64,000 nucleotides of DNA from Protonemura montana. Its lineage: Eukaryota; Arthropoda; Insecta; Plecoptera; Nemouridae. Both the position numbers and the translations under genes were made by a program. The notes under the pieces are model-generated. The model was not told the origin of the DNA and made no database searches. It worked only from the letters and a program-made list of their open reading frames with translations. Below are positions 49,460 through 60,900 of the stretch, piece after piece (within the stretch, counting starts at the first letter, position 1; each line of letters begins with the position of its first letter). Location of the stretch: the NCBI GenBank assembly GCA_947568835.1, contig OX387602.1:15861021-15925020 (forward strand), read 5' to 3'.

Positions 49460-50667
49460 TGTATGTCAGATCCCAACGCGCCTGCTCTGCATCGTTTGTT
49501 CCCTCGTTAGCTATAGAGCTGCGATATCAGCTTAATTCCTGCCGAACAAGACCAGATGATGCAATCCAGTCAAAAGTCATTGATTTACTTTCATTCTTTA
49601 TTGTAAATACGAAGTTAATGACTGAATAGTGAAAACCTTCTTGATTTCAAAGAATAATTGCAGTTGACTCATGCCTGTTTTTTTTTTTTACTTTTTTTTA
49701 TGGATTCCTTTTTTTCTGACTAATACGATGTGACTCTGATTACCGATATCTCCTGGTCTTGTTTCTAACCATCATAACGCCAAACAACATAGAGAACTTG
49801 TCTACGAAAGACTCTTGCTATTTTGTATACTTCTATTCTTAGGTACCTGTGTATAGCATGCAAAAATGTCCTCTGCAAAATACGGTAGAATTAGGGAAAT
49901 AGCAACGAGTTTTTTCTTGCACTTACCTTCTTGCCATTGACTTGAATTGACAAAGTTTAAGTTTTTATTCCAGAAATGTAGACATCTACCACACTAGTTC
50001 AGAGTACCTAAATTCTTTAGGAGTCACTATAAAGTTTCTAACTGTTAATCAATGGGGAGCCATTACAGCTAATAATTAACTAAATCGGTAATCATAGACA
50101 ATACATAGTATTTTTTATCATCACATAGAAGATAAAGTGTATTATGTGTACCCCATAAGGATACAAGTTCCACACAGCACTGTATTTGTGTGTAGCAACC
50201 CTTCAAAGAAATGTAGATGTGAACTGCGTATCGTTTCTGTGCCCCAAGGCTTCCTACATGAATCTATTATTCGGTTTTAATTGTAGAGCATGGCTAGCCA
50301 AGGCATGGGTAAAGGGCAGACTAAACTCGTGTTAGTGTAAAGACGTCAAAGTTAGCGTAGGAATTTATATTGTTAAATAGAATTAAAATATGTTAGAAAG
50401 TATGCCAATTGAGCCACACACACACAAAGTCAATTATATGAAGAAAAAGAAAAAGTAAATGTCATACAAACTAATGAGTATTTTTTTTTAAATACTTCAC
50501 AGCTTCACAGGAGGTTTAAAATATTTAGGAAATTTAAAATGAAAATTGAAATATTATGATGTTGTGGTTGTGTAGTGTTTAAATCTACCCCTTCCTTCAT
50601 TAAAGTAAAGAGATGTCATACTTCTGCCCAACTGATCAGTTTATTGTAACTTGAGATTTAACTTAAA

Positions 50668-50678
50668 AATAAAATAAA
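50668..50678 (+). terminator. Distal poly(A) signal cluster of smooth
   Basis: Two overlapping AATAAA hexamers are followed within 40 bases by T-rich sequence. This is the likeliest distal end of the smooth transcript. Confidence 0.4.
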
Positions 50679-50700
50679 AATATATGATATGTAATTCATT

Positions 50701-53700
50701 TAATTCTCATTTCCCTTCTCAGTTCTCAGTTGCATTTCTGTTGGTAAATATTATGTGAGTTCTGTAAAAACCTCTGTTCCTTTCACTACCTATTTATGAG
50801 TAGCATAACTTCCAGCGGAGCAGGTGGGGCGACCGCCCCCGGACCCGAGGTTTTTTCCTGAGGATTTTTCCTCGTGGGGCCCCTCATCAGGGGAAAGTGT
50901 GGACCCGTGCCGTATTCGTGCCGGCCGACGAGCTCATGCCAACGACACACGTCAAATTGATTTCTTGTGTTTTTCAAAATAATCTTTAATAGTTGCATTT
51001 CAAGCACTCTTACTACCCCATTGAGGCTGTGGGACTAGCCTACTCCTGGTAATGGTTATATAGTTACTATATGTTGCTGCTGCCGATGAGTGTGTAGGCC
51101 CTGCCTTACTCTCTGTCGGCACAAATGACCGAATTTGCGTTATTTCTACGGGTATGGGTAACTGATTATTTTCAATCATGGGAAAAATGCTTTTACACAA
51201 CACAGTAAGTAGTTCAGTAGTCACTGTTCATTGGGCTACGGTGGCTGACAGCAGTCACCGCGGGGCCATTGCGGGGCCCAAAAAAGGCGTATTGAATGTG
51301 ACATTAACAAGAAAGTGAATACAATTCTTAAAACCATTAGCTTTATCGTGTCTACTGGTTCAAGTTTTCCAGTTTGCAGCGATAGTTTGGCCGTAACAAA
51401 AGAAACTTTTATTAACACTGGAAATTTCCCTGACGTTCACTACGAGAAAATGCGGTAAGAATAGATTATATTATACTGATATTATGCGGGGTTATAAATA
51501 ATAATCCCAGTCTAAGTTATTCTCAATCAAATTTGGCGCAAGGTGTCCTTTTTCCATTTTTTCCCATATAAAGTATAGTATCCAGTCCCTTGGATCTTAA
51601 ATCTATCATTCTTTCTCAATCTGTAGTCACTTTGATGTGAATATCACTACAAATTGAGTTTGATGTAGCTATTTTGTAGCTGTCTCCAGAACGTGTATGA
51701 GACAGAAATATTTGCGTTCTCGTCATGACGAGGCAGCCCAAATTTCCCGACACGAAGAAGTAGTGAATAATCCAAATGCTCGCAAACATCACCCGGACAG
51801 AGGCCAGTACGAAACATTTCCTTGGTGACAAGAGCCCATTTCGTACTTAGGGGCCTGTTCCGAATTTTTCTTAGTCAAAACGAAGCTTTTCTGCTAGCTT
51901 GTATGAAACAAAATTCAAAACTGAGCTTGGTTAATCACCTGAACTCGATGTCTCGTATTGTTAACGGTGTTGGCTATTAGCTGACATAAAAAAGGCAAGT
52001 TGCAGTTTATGTAAAGGGACGCTACCCCGGGGCTAATGGAATTCGCCACTGGAAATATCAATACGTAATTTTTTACCTTCAATCGCTTTCGGTGATTCCG
52101 ATTAAATACTAAATCTCAAAGAATTGTTTATTTCTAGAAATTATACATATTTTAAGTATACTTTAAGGTACTCGCAAGTGACATTAGAACTATTAGACAT
52201 TGAACATTAGAACAGTTCATTTTTTGCAGACACCTTCATTTTTTTGGGGGGTGGGGGAGGGGCGCCCAACGAAAAATCTTGTCCCAGGGCCTAGGAATAC
52301 CTAGTTACGACATTATTTATTATGTCAGATGTGCTCTTAAATTTTATAAGGTATTTCAAGGGAAGATTGGAGAATGAATGCAATTGACGTACAGGGAGAG
52401 ATAATCTACATAGATAGTTCCATGATCGTCCAAACGACCTGCATTTTGTCTGTTTTATTTTTCATAACATCTATTATGTTCTCCATTAGACAGTCACTAT
52501 GCTCTGCTCTGGTTCCATCATCTGGTTGATATGCCTCGGGACAAAAACACTGTTGTGGTTGGGGTAGGAATGTCCAAGCAGACATTTCAATGAAAAAACC
52601 AGAAGGTACAGAATGAGAAGAAGCAAGGAAGAAAGTGCAAGAGAGAATCTTATATGATTATCGGGAGAGAAAGAGACAAGAAGCTAGAATGATCTTTAAT
52701 AACATATAGTCCATACATAGTTAATCAGCTTCTTTTATCTACAACCGAGGCCAATTATTATATTCATTCTTCCGCTATTGATTGGATTCAACAGGTCAAT
52801 AAGAAATACGCAGTACTTCCAGCCTTCCGAAGGATCGCACATTTCCTAACCACTTGCATTGCATAGTTTCTTCGCGACAGAATCAAAATCTCTGGTAATA
52901 AATACATGTCTTATCCAATGACGTATTAAGCTGTTAACAGGTAGGTAGCTGGTCGGTCCCTACCTTTGTGTACCTCTTCCAGTGACACGTAGGTGCCGCA
53001 ACAGTTCCCTTCCATACAAAGTACTCATGGACCACCCAATAAATTATCATATTTCTCATTCACGCCAGCTTGGTGTGGCATATTCCGACTACACGTTTGT
53101 ATGATCTCAAGTTTATCATCCAAGGATCACCTGTTGAAATGAAATACCTCGTTATTCCTGCACCCACCTCATTTATCACCATTGTGTCGCCTTCTCCGCA
53201 AGTATTACGTCGTTTGTCAGTCGCGATAATTAAAATCGACGTCGCTCGAAATTTTGGTACCGTAAACCCCCATACCGCTTCGGTTTCAGATACCCCAAAC
53301 CTTGAGAAATTCCTTCAAATCAGTGTTAACAACGCGTTAGGTATTACATTATTGTGCGACTTGGGTTTTGGTTAGAAATGGTTTACACCTTCAATAATAT
53401 TTTGTAAATTTGGTTCAACGAGACCCTATTTGTTTATTGTGTTTATTGTCAGGGTAATCAAAAGATATACACACAGTCAATATGTAATGTAGTTAACAGG
53501 AGAAGTCATTTTCCGTAAAACTCGTCTAGCGCATAGAAGCAGCTATCTAAAAGGAAATCCTTTAATTTGGATTTAAAACTTTGCTTGCTTGCAGTTTTGA
53601 TATGATATGTCTTGCGTTAAAAAGGTTGAAAAGGTCAAGCAAGCCACAGACCACAGGGGTAGGTTTAGATGTATCCAGTACTCCACTGCTACTTGGAGGG

Positions 53701-54640
53701 TTAAGTCACAGGCAAAAAATGCCAACATTTACTTATTTTTCATGTGTATGTAAATCATCTGGTCAAGTAAGCACATATCCTACCATCGATCACGATAGTT
53801 TTAATCAAATCTTGATCTCAACTCAGATAAGAACTTTCCACAAAAATGTTCTGAACATTGTCAGTCTAATATTAGATTTAAGTCGAGATAAGAATTCAAT
53901 CAAATTCTCCAACCACAAGTGAAATCGCGGGGCCGTACGACCACCCATCTGACAGCTTATAAACGTAAACAACCACCATCAACAGGTGCCTCGACCGCCA
54001 GTCGGTCTCACGTTAAATGCGCGCCGAGCATAGCAGGTATCTGGTCATCGTAAGAAAGGTGGGAGTGTTATCTGTCGGACCTCGGGGGCTTTAGGTAGGA
54101 AATATTCCCGCCATACCAGAGCCGAAGCGACCTTGGGTAGACAGCATCTGAGGCTCCATCAAGCTGCCAAGCCTTGCTTTGCCTGGTCGCCCCTCCAACC
54201 CGACTCTGCTCTGGTCGCTAGCTACTCGGTGGCGGCATTCACCAATACCAGGCTCACCGGTCGGCGCTCGGCACGGCACGCAGCTCAGTCCTCCAACCAG
54301 CAGCAAGAGAGTGAGGTGGATCCTTCCAGCCGGTGTCTCAACGCAAGGTGCACACCGACGTGGGAAGCTTCAACGGTCAACGGCGCGGCTCCCGTCAGTG
54401 CAGGAGCTTCACAGAGGAATTCGACCAAGCTTGGCAGTGATATTGTTGATGGTACTAATACCATCTTGTTTACGCTGCGTACCAAATGAAAGTCTTTCGA
54501 AGTAACTGACAAATATTTCTTATGCAACACACGACCATCAAGTATAGGCATATTCTAAAAGAAAGTAGATCAAATGTGTTATCGTTTTGTTAATTATATT
54601 GTCTCGGACAATAACAGTGTCAACACCATCGTTGCCCTAC
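50701..54640. other. Intergenic region with decayed transposon pieces
   Basis: This lies between the likely end of smooth and the second gene. GC-rich transposon-like scraps occur at 50805-50890, 51231-51290 and 52240-52310. A GC-rich patch at 54090-54450 may be part of the second gene's promoter or an upstream exon. ORFs at 53070-53375, 53581-53922 and 54133-54505 have no recognised domain. Confidence 0.5.
50805..52311. mobile_element. Decayed DNA-transposon-like remnant (CAGTGGCG-type ends)
   Basis: The left scrap reads CAGCGGAG then GGTGGGGCGACCGCCCCC. The right scrap at 52264-52311 reads GCCCAACG to CCAGGGCCTAGGAATACCTAG, then TTACGACA. CGCCACTG also occurs at 52034. Such GC-rich ends bounded by CAGTGGCG and CGCCACTG are familiar from hAT-like elements of arthropods. 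Both termini here are mutated and no transposase is recognisable. The grouping into one element is tentative. Confidence 0.3.
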
Positions 54641-54735
54641 GCCAAGTAGCTAACGATTCCCGTGATTTGTGAAGTGATTTAGTGTGTGCGTGCTAGTGTT
54701 TGTGCTTGTGAAATGCAAAGGTAAAACGACCAAGC
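54641..54735 (+). promoter_or_regulatory. Leader of the second gene (TSS not determined)
   Basis: GT-rich leader-like sequence (GTGATTTAGTGTGTGCGTGC) precedes the start codon, with no in-frame upstream stop conflict and a favourable start context (CAAGCATGG). No clear TATA box or TCAGT initiator lies at proper spacing, so the first exon may begin further upstream, for example in the GC-rich patch at 54090-54450. Confidence 0.35.
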
Positions 54736-54952
54736 ATGGCGTCTAAATGGATAACGGCGTCGTTGGTGGTTGTGGCTGCGATTGGCGTCGAGGGGGAGGA
54801 ATTGCCCGAGCTGCCGAAGGGTTGTCTGGCCGGCGACCTTAAATATTCGGCTGGCGATCTCACTGGCGCCGTACTAGGAACCCTTGTAGTCACGTTGCTG
54901 TTACTGGCTCTTGGATATGCCATCTACAGGATGTACTGGCGTGGACGAAGGG
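54736..54952 (+). CDS. Single-pass membrane protein, first coding exon
   Basis: The ATG opens 72 codons and one base. Residues 1-20 (MASKWITASLVVVAAIGVEG) form a signal peptide. Residues 21-42 are a very short acidic ectodomain with one cysteine (EELPELPKGCLAGDLKYSAG and two more). Residues about 43-67 are a strongly hydrophobic membrane span (AVLGTLVVTLLLLALGYAIY). It is followed by a basic stop-transfer stretch (WRGRR). The donor is a consensus GTGAGT. Reading on past the donor adds only 18 residues before a stop, so splicing to 63632 is preferred. I do not recognise the gene. The layout fits a type I membrane protein or an alternative N terminus of a longer one. Confidence 0.75.
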
Positions 54953-57900
54953 GTGAGTGCTTTTATTTTAGGCTTTGGCAGGTGTGTGGCGAGCTCTGCT
55001 CAATTTAATACCCGTTGTTTTTGCTATGAGATGTTTCTATTCACGTCGCCCGCATTGGACATTCGAGATTGGGGTAGAATTCCACGCAGCATAACTGACG
55101 GGACGTTACCCTTGGAAAACTACCAGTTGCTAGATGTCACCTCGAATTCTCGAGTTAAGAATGTTCGCTGTAGGAATCTGAATCTGAATGTGCCAACCGA
55201 GGATTGCTCCGTGCTACTTTTACCTGACAGTCCCTTAACAAGTAAACAAGTGGATCTTTTTATGTAAATGTATGGCTGACAAAATTCCAGCGCAACACTT
55301 AGCATAATGTGCTGTTTATGTTTCACGGGAGAGTGCGCTTGGTATAGAAGGTGGTCGCGACACGATGTACTCATGCACCAATCACCATTCTTTGCAACAG
55401 AAGGCATGCATCATTCACGTGACATAACAATGCAAGAGAGAATGGGGAAAATTCATGCACTTTTCACGCAATTACTGCGATTCTTCGCTAATTGTCTCGG
55501 AGTCGGACCCAATGAAGCGAGAATTTGTAATGTTCTTGGATCTATTCTGGGGAGACAAGACATAAAATCAAGGCTAAAACTATTAAAGGCGACGAAAAAA
55601 CTGGTATAATTATTTACAAAACCAAGCTATCCAATCCGGTGATATTTGCACATTTCAAACATCTGAAGTCTTCACGAAGACAAAGGTGCTGGTGATCTAA
55701 CGAGCACCGATTTAAATTGGTACACAGCAAAAGAAAATGTGGTTTGCAAATTTCCCTAGTGAGGCAATGTGATACAAAATAAAATGGAGCTGCGGATGGA
55801 AGGAGTCAGTTCCTTAGTCCTGGCAGAGATCCTAGTCAGAGTGAACCCAGGGTGTTCAGAGCATTGGTCTTTTTCGCTTGACAGGCTCCCTATTGCCATC
55901 CAGTATTCGGAATTCCTGGCCAATGGCTAAAATAACTGAGATCACAGACACAAATTGCCAACGAGAATTCAGCCGTGTCGTCCTTTCCCAATAGCAGCTT
56001 ACTATCGAACGTTCGCCTGCACACATGCAGCTGATTTTGAAACATGTAACTTTTCAAATTTGTCGGCATAGTTTCTAACTATGCCAAATGCCCTCAATTG
56101 GCAATTGGAATTCATCAAGTAAAATATTGAGAAGCCGACTATGTCCATAATTAAATCGGAACGCTACATAAAGTACGGCTTCGAAGTGTCTCGTTTTCTT
56201 AACATACAAGGATGAAAGTCAAATAGGGTTGCTAGCCGAGAACACAGCATTTTATTTAAATGACCCTACCTATCCCATAAATACGGTAGGCTACAATCTG
56301 CTACGTTTTGCAACCTTAAACTCAACCGTCGTGTCCAGCCTGGCTGACGTCTCCCTGTTCGGACTGTCGGTTGGTTTTGACCAATATATTGACCGCTCAG
56401 GGGATGCAAACCCCAGGCTGGCCGGTCTTCGGGGCGGGACGGGCGTCTGCCGGCGCTGCTCTCATGCAGATTCTAGTCGCGAGCGGGATTGGCGTGCTCT
56501 GCTCTGGTCCAAGGTGAACAAGCTGGATGCTGCAGCCTGTTAGCTACGAGAAGAAAAATACCTACTGCGCCATACTTAATTCACAGATTTTTTTGATTTT
56601 TTTTTGTGAGGATTGGTGTTCTTTTGTGAGCTACCATGAGCATTTTGTTCTGTACTAACAATAACCGAAAGACCACTCGTCTTTCGCTCGCGTAATGCGG
56701 GATGCATACACAGTTGACGACTTATGTTTCAATAATTACCTACAGATTAATCACCGTAACGTAACTTTACCCGTTTTTAATTGTTGAATACAATTACGAT
56801 GTGTTTTGCTAAAGACCGGAAAAATGTCGGTTATGCCATTGAAGGTTTGCCCCTGTGCTCGGCGAGCGCGGCATTCACAATTCATTTCCTGCTAAATGTC
56901 ACCAATGAGCGTACGAAATCGAAACCGACTCGGAACAAGCAAACCAAGTGAACTACATTCGATACGCTTTCATACCTCATTAGCTACTTGCAGCTCATGC
57001 ACACACACTTTGCTTCCCAATTCCCTACGCTACGCAATATCGATTACTTACACCAACTGGATCGCGATTGACTCGCATAACAGCCGTGAATTATAGGCGA
57101 TACAAACTAGTTTTCTATCAATTTATCGTCGTTCTCAACCCTAGAAACAACAGTGGTATGTTTCGAGTGCGACGCGTGAAATATTTAGTAGGATTGCAGT
57201 AAATACCATGGTCGGCTGAGAGACTTGAATGCAAGTGTTTTCTCTGCTTGTGCAAGTGCCCGTAATTTTCTCCTAATTTAATTGAATCTGCGATCTTGCC
57301 GCCTGGCGGAAAATTCTTATTTGTTCGAACGTCACGCGTGCTAAGCAAGCAGTTAGTGTAGGACTACTCAGGACTAGATACCAAAGAGTTTGTTAATGGG
57401 ACCAATTATTCGCGATTCCGACTCGAGCTATGTGATTGACATTATCTCAGAAGAGTTAAGATTTAAATTGATGGTTACATTGATTTGTGCGATAGCAATC
57501 TTGGCGCCAATTGAATCGTTTTTTTAGCCACATGCATAAATTATTGAAGACATGTAATCTGTCGATCAAACTCGAACCCCTCCCCGAATTATAATTGCAT
57601 GCGACTGGTATACTGTCATGTCATAACACGGCGAGTGCATGGGGACATAGGACATTGGGTGTACCCAGATTGGCACACTAGTTATTCATTTTTGTTGCGA
57701 TGATTTGGTATTATTTATTATCAAGCATATCTGAACACTTTGGTCCAATTGTCACAATAAAATTGTTTGAAATTCACGGGACTTCGCAACCAATTTCACG
57801 ACTAGACACAACACCCGTGCAGAGCTAAGCGGTCGTTATTTCAAACTGTGAGCCATGCCATTTTTGAACGAGATATCAGAGATCCGACTGTTTATTATCA

Positions 57901-60900
57901 CGTTATGCCGCTTGATAGCACGGACAAGGCCATGATAATTGCCGAGTTGCATTTGCGATACCGCAGGGAGGTGTATTATGACTGACCAAGGTGTGGACGA
58001 CAACATCTTCGTTGCTGATCGTCGTCGTCTCTGATCACAGTGTAGTTAAAATAGCCAGGACAACCTAGATTTCAATGGAGATTTGTTGCTGGTCGTGACA
58101 GCCGATTGTATAAATAATCATTGCAAAGGAATGGTTGTGCTTTTGTTGTATGTAATTCTCGTTTTAATTGCTTTAACTCACCTTTCGGACAAAAATGAAC
58201 GTTGTTCGTGTGCAAATTACATGCAATCTCGCTGCTGAGAAGTATTTTCGTGTATGTATTTATAATTTCTCCGGCTCATTGAGAACCTTCTTGCCCCCTT
58301 ATATAAGGATTGGCCCCACAGATTGTTAAGTCATCTTGTGTTCATATATTTACCTACCTACAAAAATCGTAAATAAGAAGTCAATATTTGTTTAAGCCCA
58401 TTATGGTGTATGGATTGTTCAAACAGGAAAGAAGATTTTGCCTGCTGATAATTTCAGCAGAACGCCATTGATTATTATAACAGTGAAAAATTGGTACACA
58501 CTGTCTGTTTGTAACCTCAATTAGCGCTATTCAAATGGCAACGGACGCGTCTTCTTTCACGCACTAGTCTACCTGCCGAATGTTTTGCGTACCTATCAAG
58601 CCGTTGTTATTTTATTTTTTGCACAAGGTACTTATTCGGACTCTTTGCAAGGCTTCATAAATTTCCTATTCAACTATCTTTAGGTCATGATTGTTTCCAT
58701 GTCGTGCCTTTAGAGGTACAAACCAATCTAAGATGAATAATATGTAGGATCACTGAACTCTAGCACCTCTATGATTGATCGGCTCGCCACCAAATTCGGT
58801 GATTGCGTCGCATTCCTATGCGTCTCTCTGGTGTTTTCCCCATTTGGCGCTTGTTTCCTGTTCGATTGGCGAGAAAAGCCAACCATCGGCTGCTAGAAAG
58901 GTAATTCCGGCTAATTAACGACGTTCATTTATTGACTGCGTAATGACAACACGTGTAGGATGGTGGTTCGCCCGAGTCGTGAGCAGGATGGGCAAATCTT
59001 TGGTCACTTTACTCGGCTCACACCCACGGATATACTCCAAAGGCTGAACGATGTCGATGTCTCGAATGTGGCAAATATAGCATTGGCCCGTAAGGTACCG
59101 TGTGTACCAGACAGTAGACTGGCTTCTAATGATGATTGCGGATTCAAACTGAGTAAATCGTTTCTTGGGTGGAATCTAGATTCTAGTACTATTATGAAAC
59201 GGAAAAAACAACACAAAATACCTCCCATTAAAGACAAAACTTGTATTCTGTGGAAAATATGTGAAAGAAATTTCCTGCGTTACGGTACAAACCAGATATT
59301 TTCTTATTTATTGTCTTAATTATTATTTTTTTAATGCCCTTGGATGTAGGCTAAATTAATGATTGTTGGGTCCTTGAGGTGTATTATTAAACATTTATGC
59401 GCTCATAGTCAAGTTTTAAAGGCAATTCTTACGAAAGTGTCCAAGATGGTTTACATTGTCGATACCCATTACTTGCCGTTGCGTCTGGCTGGACGATTTG
59501 GATCCAGTTTGAATGCCATCAGTGTTATTAACGTGCGGCGTTTTAATCACCCAAAGCGAAGCACCTCTACTTGATTGTGCTCGAGGTAGGTAGGTGAGTC
59601 TAATGTGTTCTTGGAGATTCGATTACCACATTCCCTGGGCAATCTTCAATGCTGCTTCGTGTTCGGTGCTCATCGCGAGTAGGCACTTTCTAAAAATGTT
59701 TCCCTGGTGGCGAAAGCAATGGGCAGCAGCCCCGATCGCAATTTTGCTAGCAGTGCTTTTTTGGTGGGTTGGATTAACTATTCCCATGACATGAGGGGCA
59801 TGGGTCTCCGCACTCAGCTCCAAATAAAATAATGAACAGCATCGGACTTTTATGTTGGTAAGCAGCGCATCTTTAGTCTCCACTGAAGCAAGGGCACCCT
59901 ATGCTTGTAATTCCTCCAATTCCATCCGTCCATTTATAGTATCTCTCTGTACCGTTAGTTTCTACAATCGAATATCAATTAGTATGAAACTAGAATCCCA
60001 ATTATTTCTCCTGTATTTTTGGGCATGCTCGATCGAAAAATGTATGACAGGAATAAGGTAGTTTCCTTAGGCACACGGGACCTGTAGATGTGATGTGTTT
60101 GTGGTATGTTACCAAAGCCATGAAACCTGTTCTTGTACCAGCCAAGAATGTATACGTGTATTCATGTCGGTTGAACCAACCAACTCGTTTCTTGAAAATG
60201 AAATAACATACGACCCATCAAAACAACCTGCTGTTACCTCATTTCATTATTCCAAGTTCTTATTGGCTAACAATCACATTGATGCACCATCGTGTTGGGA
60301 ATATTGCAGCACGCATGCACGCACAGGTGACGGCCGGGTCGGGGCCCCAACTGTTTTTAGTGTCCATTAAACAGTTTGCTGGATTTTAAGGCTTCGTCCT
60401 GCTAACCATGCAGGCAATATAAAGAGAATTAATGTGCTAGCTGATTTTGGCGGTCTTTCGGTATAGAATCGTCTCATGATTTTAAACGTGGTGGAACAAA
60501 CGTAGAATTGCCATGTTGTGTTTTTAAACTTTTAACAACCATTTAGATGTGGTGAGTGTTGCTCAGCCTTTGGAACGGGAGAAGGGACAGTCTAGTCATG
60601 TAGAAATATTGTTTATTACCAAACATGCTTATATGGCCCAATGTCTTGGCATTATTACGTTATTTATTATATTTTTTATAGTAATATTGTATTACAGGTT
60701 CATTTTTAACAACATAATGATACGTCTTAGATAATTGTTGGTCAGTTCGTGTGATTGCGTAAATAAGAGGCCCTGTATTCTCTGAACCAATTAACCCTCC
60801 TGTGACGTTTGCTCAAAATTCAATCATCTTTCTTCGGGCAAGTGATTGACTGCCAAACGAAGTCGAACATCTCCTGATCCTACGGGCAGTTTCATAGTCT

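Larger units (their letters stand above)
47509..50700 (+). other. sm: Probable 3' UTR of smooth
   Basis: There is no coding sequence in this AT-rich 3.2 kb after the stop. AATAAA signals occur at 48164, 49217 and 50668-50678, so short and long 3' ends are possible. The last cluster, followed by T-rich sequence, is the best candidate for the distal end. UGUAHAUA Pumilio-type motifs are at 48686 and 49602. A TG repeat is at 49437-49459 and a CA repeat at about 50415-50426. The extent is inferred; only transcript data can fix it. Confidence 0.5.

Noticed and set aside
54204..56509. 13-base word CTCTGCTCTGGTC shared by GC-rich patches at 54204 and 56497, with a near copy at 52503
   Set aside because: In 64 kb about thirty 13-base pairs are expected to match by chance, so this alone is no evidence of paired promoters.
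59623..59883. Minus-strand ORF of 86 codons with a transposon-like look
   Set aside because: No domain motif or catalytic residues could be identified and no repeat boundaries were seen, so it stays unsupported.
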